In this document: positions 46,975 through 62,100 of the stretch, piece after piece
How positions within the stretch are numbered: the first letter of the stretch is position 1
Layout of the letters: the number at the start of each line of letters is the position of its first letter
Assembly (NCBI GenBank): GCA_004431415.1
Contig: QPMI01000671.1
Coordinates: 62,001 to 126,000 of the forward strand
DNA length: 64,000 nt
Reading direction: 5' to 3'
Source of the DNA: Cyanophora paradoxa
Taxonomy: Eukaryota > Glaucocystophyceae > Cyanophorales > Cyanophoraceae
Notes under the pieces: model-generated
The model's database searches: none
Told to the model about the DNA's origin: nothing
Seen by the model: the letters and a program-made list of their open reading frames with translations, nothing else
Made by a program: the position numbers and the translations under genes

Positions 46975-47834
46975 CCGATTACGAGATCGAAAGTGGCTGA
47001 GGTTGTCGATTGCAATTGCTGCAGCTCGCACAGCGACGGTCCGGCTTTCGTCCGCTCGCGGCCGGCGCTCGCGCAGCGCTCGTGCTTCTCGCAACTGCAA
47101 GCTGCGATGCGGGGAGCCGTACGTATACGTGCGTGCGCCGGCGCCGATATCGGTCGAGCGGCGAGCGCGCCGAGCGGCCAGCGTGGCCCAGCGACCAGGC
47201 CGGGGTACGTATACAGGCCGGGGTACGTAGGTATACGTAAGTAGCCATAGCTAGCGCAGCTATCATAGTATACGTATAGATCTAGCTAGATGCGTTTATA
47301 CCGGTACGCGTGCATGTGCGCATGCGAGACGTCGACGTCGACGCGCGCCCGCGGCCGCCGGGCCGGGCCCGGCCGCGCCGCGGGCCGGCGCCGGCCAGCT
47401 GCAGGCCACGCGGCGTCGACCGCGACGTCCAACGTTAACGGTCGACTCCGAGGCTCGGCGACTCGGCGATGCGCGTGGGCCGCGCCGGGCCGCTGGGCCG
47501 GGATATCGATATCGATGTCGACGTCGATGCGCGTGGCCCGCACAGTGCCACGGTGCACGCGTACGTGGTACGTATACCAGTGCCATAATTATAATTCATC
47601 GGAGCTCGATATGCCTGCACGTGCCCGTCCTACAGCGCTAGCTGCGTAATTCGCGCACTAGCGCTAGCTGCCGCATGCGCAGTGCCGGACTTTCCAAATG
47701 CGGAATGAAACTGTCCTTAACAAAGCTAGCAGACGTATGGGGGGCCGAGGCGGGAGAGCGGAGGGGTCTCTCTCGGAGGGGGTCTCTCAGGGGGTACCGT
47801 GGGGCGGGGGCGGAGAAGGACGAGACGACGGGGG
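46975..47834. repeat. Palindrome-dense intergenic block
   Basis: 860 bases without a gene. From about 47110 to 47645 the sequence is a chain of overlapping palindromes: GTACGTATAC repeats, GCCGGCGCCGATATCGG, ACGTCGACGTCGACG, GCGCCGGCC, ATATCGATATCGAT, GTCGACGTCGA, GCGCTAGC. CGTATAC/GTATACG recurs several times at 47115-47280. It lies between the 5' end of the SETD9-like gene and the 3' end of the kinase. Confidence 0.65.
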
Positions 47835-50511
<2,677 letters not shown>

Positions 50512-50635
50512 CTTGTGGGCACCGCGCTGCAGGAGTCTGCAGCACGATAGCGGCTGCCAAACTGTTCGCTCTGCCGCTTGGTCTCGCTTTTTCGGCGCTG
50601 TACCCCAGAAGAAGCTAGTTCTTCCGTGCGGCGAG

Positions 50636-52128
50636 ATGGCTACTCCTCGGCATGCTCTGGCGCTCCGCCGCGGTCTCGCCAGCGCGGCGGAAGCACGTGC
50701 TGCCGTGTTCCGCAGCCACGGGGCGCCCGCGTCGGTCCTGAAGTCCGCACCTCGCATTGCGCGACCGGGCCGGGCCGACAGCTCACGCGCTTTGCAGGGT
50801 TGAGAAGCAGAGCATTCCGGCGTCGATCGGCAGCAATCAAGTGCTTGTTCGTATGCTCGCCGCACCCCTCAACCCCGCCGACTTCAACGTGGTGGAGGGC
50901 GTCTATGGCATCTCGGCGTCTCTCCCCGCCGTCGGTGGCAATGAGGGTGTGGCTGTGGTCGAGAAGGTTGGCGCTGGTGTCAAGGACTTCAAGGCTGGCG
51001 ATTGGGTCATCCCTGCTAAGCCGCTGCTTGGTGCGCCTCACCACGACGCCCCGATCCGCGCACCGCCTCTCCTCCTCCCGTAAAGCCTGGAATTCGATTC
51101 GCTGTTACCGCAGGGACCTGGCGGACGCATGCAGTCGTGGGCGAGCTTGATGTCGCTAAGATCGCCTCGGACATCCCGAAGGAGTATGCGGCCACTCTTT
51201 CTGTGAACCCTTCCACCGCCCTCCGTCTCATTGAGGACTTCGCGAAGCTCAAGGCGGGTGCGCGGCGTGCTGCACCTCACTGCGTGCCTTTCCGCGGCTG
51301 CTTCGGCGCAGCTAACTGTGTCGTTCCGCCATGTCCGTAGGCGACGTGATTGTCCAGAACGGTGCCAACAGTGTTGTCGGCCAGTGCGTCATCCAGCTCG
51401 CTAAGGCGCGGGGCGTGAAGACCATCAACATCATCCGCGACCGGTGCGCCACAGAGCTGTGGCTGGGTTGCGAGTGTCTTCGGCGCATTGCGCTGCTTTT
51501 GTCGCTTTTGCTCAACGTGCATGATTCAGCGCTGATTACGCGGAGACGGCGGAGACGCTGAAGTCTATGGGCGCGGATGTCGTTGTCTCGGAGGACTACG
51601 CTAAGCGTCAGGCAATGGCTGACATCATTGCCGACTTCCCGGCGGCGAAGTTGGGGCTCAACTGCGTTGGGGGCCCGTCGGCTACCGAGGTTGTCCGGCT
51701 TCTCGGGTTCGTCGTCAGCGCGGTAATGCTGTGTCGCGCCCTCTCACACTGTCGCTTCCAGCAAGGGCGGCGTTATGGTCACGTACGGTGGCATGAGCCG
51801 CAAGCCCGTCACGATCCCCACTAGCGCGTTGATTTTCAAAGACATCACCGTGCGCGGCTTCTGGCTGTCGCGGTGGGCGGACTCCGTCTCCCCGGTTCGT
51901 ACTTTGCCTGTGTTTCAGGCATTCCACGTCGCTTGCGCACGCGCGCTCTGAAGTTTTCGGCCGCAACTGCAGGGCGTGCGCCTTGCGGCCATCAACCAGC
52001 TGGCGGACATGGTTCGGTCGAAGAAGCTGCAGTACATGATGGAGCGCAAGTCATTCGATGAGTTCGACGTCGCCGTCCTTCGCGCCCTCCAGCCTAGGAA
52101 GGACCGCAAGATCGTGCTGGACTTCTAA
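50636..52128 (+). CDS. Mitochondrial trans-2-enoyl-CoA/ACP reductase
   Basis: NADPH-dependent reductase of the MECR/ETR1 type, last step of mitochondrial fatty acid synthesis. Exon 1 (50636-50742) encodes [20 protein letters not shown]..., a basic, acid-poor leader that fits a mitochondrial presequence. Then [20 protein letters not shown] with VYGI (GroES-like domain), [57 protein letters not shown], the nucleotide-binding start [57 protein letters not shown] and [16 protein letters not shown]-terminus [10 protein letters not shown], stop TAA 52126-52128. All family signatures are present in order; substrate-pocket Tyr lies in NVVEGVYGI. Seven or more introns. Confidence 0.93.
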
Positions 52129-52532
52129 AGCAACAAGAGGTCCCCCAGCTCCTACTTTTCCCAAACAGCACGTGGTAGTGGTACTTTACCTCGGTACCGA
52201 TTTCAAGCGTTGAAGGCTAGGAGTGCCCAGCGCGCCCGTAGCGTAGAAAGAGCAACAAGAGGTCCCCCAGGCCATCTTTTCTCCCGATTCCTTTTCCTTT
52301 TTCACAGTATAATACTCCGCCCATTCATCCGCGATCTTTTGATGCCCTGTTCTCTTCTTTAGAGGGCTGCATACACAGAGCAGCGGCGGGGAGGAGCTGC
52401 ATGCTGCAGCTAGGACTACATGCCGTGTGCAGTGTCTGTAGCAAACTCACGGGCTCAAACAGAATGATCAAACTTGCGCGACGTTGTACAGCACACGTAT
52501 GCAATTTCGGGGTTTTGATCGCTCGCAGAAAA
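52129..52532. repeat. Intergenic region with a 20-nt direct repeat
   Basis: AGCAACAAGAGGTCCCCCAG occurs at 52129-52148 and again at 52251-52270, each followed by a CTTTTC/TTTTC-rich stretch. The first copy overlaps the stop codon of the reductase gene. The rest is UTR-like with no gene. Confidence 0.8.
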
Positions 52533-54062
52533 ATGTACCCGACGCCGCATGCGCAGGGAACGCCCGGAGCGGGCGCGCCGCAGCCGGGCTACCCGCCTGC
52601 AGCTAGCTATCCTGCGACAGCTGGCTATCCGCCTCCGGGCTATCCACCAGCTGGAGCATACCCGCCGCCCGGCGCGCCAGGCGCTGGCTACCCGCCGCCG
52701 CCCGGCGCGCCAGGAGCTGGCTACCCACCTCCGCCCGGCGCGCCAGGAGCTGGCTATCCACCGCCCGGCGTTCCTGGCTATCCCCCGGGGGCTGCTGCCT
52801 ACCCTCCGCCAAGCGCTCCGCCAGCCGCCTACGCTCCGCCCGGCGCAGCGCATGGACCCGGCGCTCCGCCACCTGCGTACGCGCCCGGGGTCGCGCCAGC
52901 TCTGCCCCCGCCCCCGCAATACGTACGTCACGGCGAGTTGCCTTTCGCCGCCTCTCCTTTAGCTTTCGCTCATTTTCGCATGTCAGGCGCCCGCCCTGCT
53001 TCCCGTCGTTGCCGATGGACCGGTGCTCTCCCCATCATGGGTCTTCAATTACCCCTTCAGGTGGACTCATAGATGGCTCATATCCCGATGGGGCTGTGAG
53101 GGCTGATGGGTAACGTAGGTGGGTGCTGAAGGACAAGTTTTGGCAGTGGACTTCGGGGGATCAGAAGATCCTCGATGCGTACGGACGTGAGGCAAGTGAA
53201 TTATGCTTCCAGTCAGCGTGGTTGGCAGAAGCTGACACAGTCTGCAGGTCCTGAAGGGCGACGGCAAGTTTGCGAGCTTTCATGATGACACCACTTTTTA
53301 CGATCTTGCTGGAAACAAAGTCCTGAGAATTATGAATAGAGTATTCTCCCTTGGAAGTACTTACAAGATATACAACAGTCAGGACCAGCCGGTGGCCACG
53401 CAGCGACGCGGTATGTTTCTTTTGTGGAAACGTCACACAAATGAGCTCGAGCCCCGTCTCTACATGTCGCAGACGTGTTTAATTGGCCAGGAACGTCCAT
53501 CAGCAGAGTTTACCGAGGCAATGCGCACTTTAAGATGAATGGTGATCCGGAAAATCCTACGGTAAACCCCCTGATTTATGTTGTTGAAGGTTTGCTGCAC
53601 TCCCGCTTTGGTTCGTGCTCTGTTTTCTACTATGCACGCCCCATTGGTTTCTGAACATCTGCTGAATCAGAGATCAAGAATGCAGCCACAGGTTTGACCG
53701 TCGCAACTGTGAGTTCACCGTGTACTCGTGGCCAGGCGGATTCTGCTACAGGGGCTGCAGGGGTAGCTGATCTTTGGGGGCAGGTCCAAAGGGATGCTTT
53801 TAACTTCAAGCAACTGCTAAACAAGAACGTACGCATTCACCCCATATGCATCCCAGTCCTGAAGCCAGAAGTGGCTTAGAGCGGAAGTTCAAGCGGTGAC
53901 TCACTTTTCACCCCAGACTTTCATCCTCGAGTGCGCCCCTGGTGTCGACGCCCTCCTCATGCTTGCCATGACGGTCAGCGCTAACACAGGGTTAGAGTTT
54001 TCTGGCTAATTTTTCGATAGGTTATCGTGGAGCACGAAGCCACGAAGGCCCAGAAAGACTGA
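52533..54062 (+). CDS. LURP-one-related / phospholipid scramblase-like protein with Pro-Gly-Tyr N-terminus
   Basis: Start ATG 52533. Residues 1 to about 130 are Pro/Gly/Ala/Tyr-rich with repeats of GYPPPPGAPGA, as in many scramblase and LOR proteins. Exons then give ALLPVVADGPVLSPSWVFNY, LRIMNRVFSLGSTYKIYNSQ (about 53325-53380, a strand pattern of the Tubby-like LOR fold), DQPVATQRR, HFKMNGDPENPT, EIKNAATGLTVAT (53670-53710), VQRDAFNFKQLLNKN, TFILECAPGVDALLMLAMT and VIVEHEATKAQKD, stop TGA 54060-54062. The ECAPGVD-LL-LAM-V end is the LOR/scramblase C-terminal strand-helix. The fold is supported; lipid scrambling or transcription-linked roles are both known in the superfamily and cannot be told apart here. 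Confidence 0.8.
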
Positions 54063-54070
54063 AGGCCTTC

Positions 54071-54150
54071 ATCAGAGATCAAGAATGCAGCCACAGGTTT
54101 GACCGTCGCAACTGGGAGTTTACCGTGTACTCGTGGCCAGGCGGATTCTG
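54071..54150 (+). pseudogene. Duplicated exon fragment of the LOR/scramblase gene
   Basis: 80 bases that copy 53666-53745 (3' splice site, the EIKNAATGLTVAT exon, donor and the start of the next intron) with two differences. The copy starts 8 nt after the real stop codon, and its donor GT has become GG. It therefore looks like a non-functional exon remnant left by a local tandem duplication. Confidence 0.8.
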
Positions 54151-54355
54151 GCCAAGGGTCATCTCCCAGGTTCAACATTAGATAAGCTCAGGGAGCTAAG
54201 CTAAAATAGGGCTCTGGCGCCGGCCTGCGAAAAACCGGGCAAAAAAATCCCGTAAAGCGCTGTGCCGGGGCCGACCTTTCTCCCACTTTGCCCCCATGAT
54301 CATCGGATGGAAGCTAGCCTTTGATTTGTACAGTACAAAATACAGATCAGCCTGA

Positions 54356-55994
54356 TCACCGTTTCATCATGTTCTGCTGCTGCATGGCCTGCAGCTGCGC
54401 AAAAACCGCGTGCTGTTGCTGCTGCTGCTGTGGCTGGTGCTGCTGCTGCGAACCAAAACTCATAGCACCAGCCTGTGCACCCATGCCATTCATCCCCATG
54501 CCCATTGCTGGCTGCATCGGAGCAGGGGGCATTCCCATCGCCATGCCTCCAGCAGCGCCCATCCGCTGCTGCTGCATCTGCTGCTGGTGCAGCTGCTGCT
54601 GTAGCATGGCCGCTTGCATCATCTGCTGCTGGTGCATCATCATCTGCTGCTGCTGAGCAGCGGGCTGCATCATAGGCTGCGCCATTCCCATGGGACGCGC
54701 GCCGATCTGCATCTGCATCTGTTGCGGCATCATCCCCATGTTCTGCAGATTATAAGCGCGAAGGCGAGGAATGTATGGAGGGAGCCAGCGCACCATTCCT
54801 TGTGCAGGCTGCATCATACCAATGCCTGGCATCATAGCGCCCTGCATCGGCATGGCCGACATCGCAGGGGTCTGGTTGAAGAGAGACAAAATCGAGTCCT
54901 TCGTGGCTGCCTGTTGCTGCTGGGCCTGGGCGTGGGCCTGCGCCTGCGCCTGCGCCTGCGCCTGGGCTTGTGCCTGCGCCTGGGCTTGTGCCTGAGCTGG
55001 TAAAGGCGCTGCCTGGAACGCGCCGAAAAGAGAGTTGGAGGCTGCCGTTTGCGGGGCCGCGCTCGGGGCCGGTGCTGGCGCTGGCGCCGCATCCAGCAGG
55101 TCCAGAAGATTGACTTCCGCTTGCTTAGGAGCTGCTGTGGGCTTGCTAGATGTATTAGAGGACGCAACAGAACGCCTGTCGTCACTGTCCCGCGATGATG
55201 GCCGCGGCGACGGGGACGACGTCTCCTCCCGCTTGGTGATCTGCCGGAAAGGAAATAAGAACGAATGTCGCGCCGAATCGTCCCCGAGCGAACCGACGGC
55301 ATTGCGGCCCCCTTCTTCATGAACTCTTTGCGCTCGTACTTCGAGCGGATGAAACGCTCTAGACTGCGCACGCATTAGAGCGCCCGAAATCGCGGACGCG
55401 GAGCGGACAGACGCACTCGACATCGCTTTCAAGCCGGTCCTTGCGAAATGTGGATGAGAGATTGGCTTCGAAGAGTTCGTTCGCTTTCGCGTTGCCCATC
55501 GACTGCATGAACTGCAGAATGTCAGGTGTGGCACACATGCGACACAACGCACTGCACACCTCCACCTGCTCCGTTGCCCACGAATCAAGCGTAACAGACT
55601 TTACTTTGGAGATGTGAACGCCGAGGCTGCGGTGAATGCCAGAGCAACGAATGCAGACGAAGACGCCGAGGTTGACCGATGCCCACCGGGGACCTGCGCG
55701 AGGTGGACGCTTCAGCAAGATATTGGCCAATGTAGCCCGCGCCTCTGCTGCCGTCAAGCAAGCGGTTCGTCGCGCTATCCAGCGGATTAGATCTCAATTG
55801 CAAGCGCGAGGGCTCACCGCGAGCGCCGCAGTCTGCGCCATTACCGAAGCCGATTAGAAGAAAGAACTGAATGCTGCGGGCGGCGACATACCCGCGCATT
55901 CCCTGTTCTCCGGCTTCTTCAGGAGGTCGTCAAGAGCTTTCAGGTTACGGGTGAGCTCATCCTGCGACTTGGCCTTCGCCGCGTGCGAAGCCAT
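54356..55994 (-). CDS. ArfGAP of the SMAP type with clathrin box and Gln-rich tail
   Basis: GTPase-activating protein for Arf in vesicle traffic. Start ATG 55994 gives [20 protein letters not shown]. The ArfGAP zinc finger is assembled from three exons: [20 protein letters not shown] then VFVCIRC, giving Cys-x2-Cys-x16-Cys-x2-Cys. [20 protein letters not shown] follows and contains the arginine finger. Then [17 protein letters not shown] and [12 protein letters not shown] finish the domain. The rest is disordered: a clathrin-box motif NLLDLLDA (about 55095-55120), a (Gln-Ala)n repeat (about 54910-55000), and a Met/Gln-rich tail with poly-Gln, ending QQQNMMKR, stop TGA 54356-54358. The short N-terminus, GAP domain and clathrin box are the SMAP/Age2 plan. 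Divergent from the CEP295-like gene (201 bp). Confidence 0.9.
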
Positions 55995-56195
55995 CTCCAA
56001 GCCCGGATATCGCGCACTGCCGCGCTCTGCTACGGCTGCGCGGTGAGCGCGCTGCCGGCGAACAGTACGGGTACGCGACACAGACTTTTCGCGGGAGTTG
56101 ACCGCCAACCCCGGTAACTTGGAGCGCCGAGAAGTGCGGCGGCGCGATCACATCCTCCCGGAGACGTCGATCCTCGCCCAGCGGCCACGCGCGAG

Positions 56196-59100
56196 ATGCC
56201 GGGCGATGCGCGGGCCGGCGTTCAGCCGGCGCGGCAGCCCACGGCGGCCTGGCTCTCGGAGCAGGAACGAGAACGCTACGTGAAGCTCGAAGAGCAGCGC
56301 CTCCGCCAGCTGCGGCTCAAGCAGGTCAGAGCGGGTGCAAATTCCACTGCGCATGCGTCCGCTGATCGTGCCACCTGCAGGTCCGCGAGCAGGACAGATT
56401 GTTCGCAGCATCCAAGAGAGAGAAGTACCAGCAGCTCAAGCGCCAGCAGGAGAACATGGTGCAGGCCAACGTGCTCGTGCGTTCGGCGGTTGTCCCCCCT
56501 CCCTCCCTGCCATCACCGACCCTTCCGCAGCACGTGTGGGAGGCCCGGCAAATTGAGGAGACGAATCGGGCCAGGGAGGAGCTGGAGGAGGCCATCAGAC
56601 GGGTTGGCGCGAGCCACATGCAGGCGGCTGAGTTCCAGGCGTCCGAGGTACGCCGAGGCGGACGACAGCGCGGCCGAACGCCTCTAATCTTTTGGTACTA
56701 GCTGGCCGCGGCCCACGAGCAGCAGTGGAGGTGGGCAGAGAGCCGCGCAGCCGCCCAGGAGCGCTACCGCAACGCGATGACCAAGGTGCCCGGTTTAAAT
56801 TCTCTGGCGCCTACGGCACCAGGCTGAACACCTCACAGGTGGAAGCGGAGCGGGTGTCGGCCCGGCAGGTTGCGGAGCAGACGAGCGTGCGGCGCGCGGT
56901 CGTTCACGACGTCGAGGCCGAGCGCAGCGCCATCGTGGTGCCCTCCCGCGAGTCGCCCCAGCGCCCTCGCTCTGCCTGTTCCCGACCGGCTCCTGCGCAG
57001 GTGTCATCGAAGCGGGCGCGCTCGCTCTCTGCAAACCCGACCCCCGGGGCCCCCGGGGCCCCCGGAGCCCCCAGCCCGCCGCCGGCGAGCACCTTGGGCC
57101 TCATAACCCGCGGCGCGGGCGCGCTGACGGCCAGCCGCGCGGGCGCGTCCGTAGTCGCGGTGCGCCGGCACGAGCGGTCCGCGTCGCCTGTCAGGGCGGC
57201 CACGGCGGCGGCGCCCGGCGGCGACGAGGCGCCCCAGCCCGGCGGATGGGCCAACCTCTCAGCGACGGTGCGGGGACGCGGGTCGGGCGAACGGGACCCG
57301 CCGGAAGGCGCAGCTGAGTGGCCGCGGGGCGGACAGATGGCGGCCCAGGCGGAAGAGGAGGTGGCCGTCTACGGGCAGGCGGAGCGCGAGCGGCAGGCCA
57401 GCGAGCATCGCACCCGCGCCGTCGGCCGCGCCCGCGAGGCCGCGCAGCAGCTCGCCCTTCGCAAGGCGCGCCGCTGCCCCCGCCCGGCGCCGTCGCCGGT
57501 GCTGAGGGCCGCCCCGCAGGAGCGGGAGGGGCTGGAAGCGCACCTGGCGGCGCAGGAACGGGCGGAACGGGCGCGGCGTCGGGAGGAGGTGGCGGCGGCG
57601 ACGCGGACGCCGGTGACGGGCGTGCCGGGCCGCTCGCGGTCGCCGGCGCGAGCGCGGCTGCGGGCCTTCGAGGAGGAGTTCGTCCGCATGGTCACGGAGG
57701 AGGCCCTGGGGCGCGCGGGACCACCCGAGCCCATCCCGCTGGACGCCACCGAGATCGGGGCGCCGGCCTCCATCGGGGCGGCCCCGGGGCCCTCCGACGG
57801 GACCGTCGCCCACGTCCTGCGCGTCGCCCGCGCCGCCGCACGCGCCGCCGTGGAGACGGAGGCGCGCCATGCGGAGGCCGCCGCCGCAAGGGGACGGCTG
57901 GGGGCGGCGGCGGGCCCCGAGGCGCTGGCGGCGCTCGAGGAGGAGGTGGAGGGGCGCCAGGCGGAGAAGGCCCTGGCGCTCCGCGAGCTGGGCCGCCGCG
58001 CCGAGCTGGCGGCGCGCGAGGGCGACGCCGCGGCGCGGCTCGCCCGCGAGGCGGCGCTCCTGCGCGGGGCCGGCCCCGCGGAGCGCGAGGAGCGCGCGCG
58101 GGCCGTGGAGCTGCTGCGCACGGCGGCGGCGGCGGCGCTCGCGGCGGAGGAGGCGAGCGACCGCCTCGGGGAGGAGCGCCTGGGCGACGCCCTCGGGCTC
58201 GCCGGCGCCGCGGGGGCCGCCGAGCTCGCCGCCGCCCGCGCAGCGGCCTCCGCCGCCGCCCGCCGCGAGGCAGGTGCGTCCGCGTCCGAGGCCGTCGCCG
58301 CGAAGCACGAGGCGCCCCCGGGGCGACCGCCCGTCGCCCGGCGCGCAGCGGAGCAGCAGCTGCGGGAGGCGCCGCCCTCGCCGCCCTCGCCGGGGGCCCG
58401 TGCGGGGCGGCAGCTCCCGCCCGTGCGCCTCCCGAGCGTGCCGGCGGCGGCCCTGGACGCCTCCGTCTCCTCCCTGGCGAGCGCCCCCGGGGCCGCCTCC
58501 ACGGCGACCACCACGGAGTCGCCCTCGGGGAGCAGCCCCTCGGGGGGGGCCGGCCGGACGACGTCGACCCCGTCCGCCTCGGACCGCCCCTCCAGCGTCC
58601 CCTCGGACCGCGACCGGGGCCGCACCGCCGCCGCGGGCTCCACCGCGTCGCCCTCGACCAACACAACCGCGGGGACGGCCACCGGCTCCCCCTCCTCGCA
58701 GGGGGAGACGCCGGCGAGCGGCGCCTCCCTGAGCCCGGGCACTGGCTCGGGCGGGAGCTGCGGCCCCGCCGCCTCGCCCTCCGCCTCGCTCTCTCTCTCG
58801 ACGGGCACGGGGTCGCGCCCTTCGGAGATCCCCTCCTCGGCGCCGTCGAGCGGCCCCTCGCCCGGCCCCGGCGCCGGCGCCGGCCCGCTGTACACGGGAG
58901 CGGCGGCACTCGCGTCCGCCCCGTCGCCCTCCATCTCACTTACGACGACCGTCTGCTCCTCGGGGGCCTCCCGCGAGGCAACGGGGTACCCGGACGAGGA
59001 GCCGCCGCCTGACCCGGCCTCGCTGCGGGACGAGATCCTGCGCCGCCTCTCCGCCGCCAACGCCTGGCTTGCCCGCTACAACGGGGCGCCGCCCTCCCCG

Positions 59101-62100
59101 GCCCGCGCCGCCCCGGCGGCCTCGCACGGCTCCACGCCCTCGCGGGCCACGGCTACGGGCACCGCCACGGCGGACCGCAGCGGGGGCAGCCCGGGGACGA
59201 GCCTCTCCTCGCCCGGCGCCTCCACGCCCCTCACCTCCCTTTCCGCCTCCACCGCCTCCGCCGGGGGCCTCCCCTCCGCCGCCGCCGGCGCCTCGCCCCG
59301 CCGCCGGCGCCGGGGCCGGCGGCGGGGCCTGGGGCGGGGACTCGTCGGCGGACCTCGAGGAGGGCGACGACGTGCGCCTCGTCTCCGCCACCGCCTCCCC
59401 CGCCCGGCCGGCCCCCGCTGCCGCCCGCCCCGCCGCCCCGCACACCGCCCCCTCCACTCCCTCCACGGGGCCCCGGCCCTCGGCCTCCCGCGAGATCGAG
59501 TTCACCCCCGGCGGCGGCCGTGCGGCTGGCAGCCCGTCCTCGGACGCCCCGGGCCCCGCCCTCCCGTACGCCTCGCCCGCCCCGGAGGCCGTCTCGCCCG
59601 CCGCGCGGCCTCCCGCGCCCACCACCGCCTCGCCGCCGCCGCCTGGGCTGGCCCCCGCCGCCTCCCCGCCCCAGCGACCCGTGGTCGCTCCCATCCCCGC
59701 AGGCCTCCGTCGGCCGCGGGACCCGAACGTCCCCTCGCCCCCGCCGTCGCCGTACCCCTCGACGGCGCCGCCCTCGGCCCCCTCGACGCCCTCGACGGTG
59801 GCCTCGCCCCACTCCTCCGCCCCGTCCTCCGCCACGGCCCGCGCCGCCTCGCGGCCCTCGTCCCTCCCGACACCGCCCCCCTCGGGGCCCCGCGTGCTCC
59901 TCTCCATCTCCGCCCAGCGCGGCGGCGCGCAGCGGTACGCCCCTCTGGAGGAGCCCGAGGAGGCCGCAGCCGCAGGCACCGAGGACGAGGACGGAGACGC
60001 GGCGGCGGGGCGCGCGGGGCCGGAGCACCCGTCCCCGCCCCAGCTCTCGGGAGAGGCCCCCCGGGGCCGCTCCCAGTCGGACTCGTCCCTCTCCTCCCTC
60101 TCCTCCCTCGGGGCCCGCGTCTCGCGGCCCTCCGCCGGCCGCCCGCCCCGCTCCCCGGCCCTCTCCTCCCCCGCTTCCTCCTCCCCCTCTCTCCCCTCCG
60201 CCGGCCCCGCCTCCGCGCCCTCTCCCCCGGCGACGCCGCCCGCCGCCCCGCAGCCGGCCTCGGGCCCGAGGGCGTCGCCGCCCGGGGCGTGGCGCGTCGG
60301 CGGCTCGGCGGCATCATCTCCGGAGGCCGCCATCGCGCGGGCGCGGCAGCTGCTGGCCGCCCTCGAGGCGCAGGAGGCCCTCGGCCCGCCCCACGCCGAC
60401 GAGGCCGGCGCATCCCCGTCCCGCTCCGCCGCCCCGGGTCCCGCCTCCCGCTCGTCCCTGGCCTCTTCCCTCCGCAGCTCTGTTTCCACCGCCGCCTCAG
60501 CGCCGGCCTCGGCCCTGCCGGCGGCCGAGCCGGTGTCGCCTCAGGCGGCCATTGACCACTTCCGGCGCGAGTTGGTCCGCCCATGCGGCCGCCCCGTCCT
60601 CTTCCCGCCCACTCATTCTGCCGCGCAGCAGGGGGAGTCGCCAGTCAGCAGACCTGGATCCGAGGCACCCATCGCGAGGGCGCGGCAGCTGCTGGCGGCT
60701 CTTGAGACGCACGACGCGCTGGGCTCTCCGCCGCCCGCCGAGGCCTTCGCCTCTCCCCCCCGCTCCGCCGCCCCGGGCCCCGCGTCCCGCTCGTCCCGCT
60801 CGTCCCTGGCCTCCTCGTCCGTTCGCAGCTCCGTCTCCACTGCCGCCTCCGCAACGGCCCATGCCCTCCCGGCGGCCACTCCAGACTCGCCTGAAGCCGC
60901 CATCGCCCGCCTCCGCCAGGAGCTGGTCCGCCCGCGCCGTGCCCCCGCCCCCTCCCTGCCCCCCCTAATGACCCCGCCGCCCTCGCAGCAGGCCGAGTCG
61001 CCCATCTCTCCCATCTCAGGGGCCAGCCCTCGGGCCGGGTCGGACGCCGGGCCCCCGCTCGGCTCGCCGCCGGCGCCGCCCCAGGGCGCCCGCGGCGGAC
61101 CCGTCTCCCCCGCCGCCCCCTTCTCCCCGGCCGTCCCCTCGGTAACCTCCGCGGCCTCGACGCCGCACGCTGCGGGCCGAGGGGAGCAGGCGGGCGGCCG
61201 CGGCGCCTCTCTCTCGCCGGCCGCCCCCTCCGCCCCCTCCGCTGCCTCTGCCGCGTCGACGCCGCATGGCGCTCGCGGGGGTCCCCTGTCGCCGGCCGCC
61301 GCCGCTGCTGCATCCGCCGCTTCGACGCCGCACACAGCGGGCCGAGGAGCGCAGAGCGCTCGCAGCGGACCCCTCTCCCCGGCAGACCCCCCGGCCTCCT
61401 CTTCTGCGTCTTTGGCGTCGACGCCGCGAACGGCGGGCCGCGGGGCGCCGGCTCACGAGGTGGCGGAGGCAGCGCCGGGCTCGGCGGGCGAGGGAGGGGC
61501 CGTTGCCCGCCACGACTCGCCGCCCCTCTCGCCCCTCACCGAGGAGCAGTGGGCCATGGTCGAGGCTGCTCTCCAGCACCAGGCCCGTTCCCGCCACACG
61601 CTGCTCGTGGTTGAGGCTGCTCTGACGCCCACGCAGCTCGTGACGCCGCCCATCTCCGCCGTGGCCTCCCCCGCCAAGCCGCGGGCGACCGGCGGCGCAC
61701 GCGGGCCGCGGTCCGCCTCTGCGTCGTCCTCCTCTCCGTCCTCGTCCTCCTCCTTCTCGCCCCCCGCGGGGCCGGCGCGCGCCCCCGCCTCGGACCGCTC
61801 CTACCTCTCCGGCGCCTCCTTCGAGGCCGCTGAGCGGGCCGCCTTCGCCGGCGTCGCGGCGCCCGAGGCGCCGGGGTCGCCCCCGCCGGCCTCCCCCGCG
61901 ACGCGGGCCACCGAGATCCGCCGCCTCGAGGAGGAGACCCGCTCCCTCGCCTCGGACCTCGTGCGACGCCTTTGCTCCGCCCCGGCCTCGCTCCTGTCGC
62001 GCCGCTGAAGCTGCCCGCAGGCCCGCGTGTACGCAGGAGCCGGAGCCGGGGCGGGGGCCGGGGCCGCCGCCGTCTCGCCGCCGCCGCCGCTGCCCTCGCC

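Noticed and set aside
57259-58308. Minus-strand open frames over the CEP295-like gene
   Set aside because: Shadows of GC-rich sense codons, with Arg-rich low-complexity products and no splice support.
59280-59330. Frameshift in the CEP295-like gene
   Set aside because: The sense frame changes here, but a GC/GT-CAG intron of usual size fits and the stretch is intron-like, so a break in the gene is not needed.
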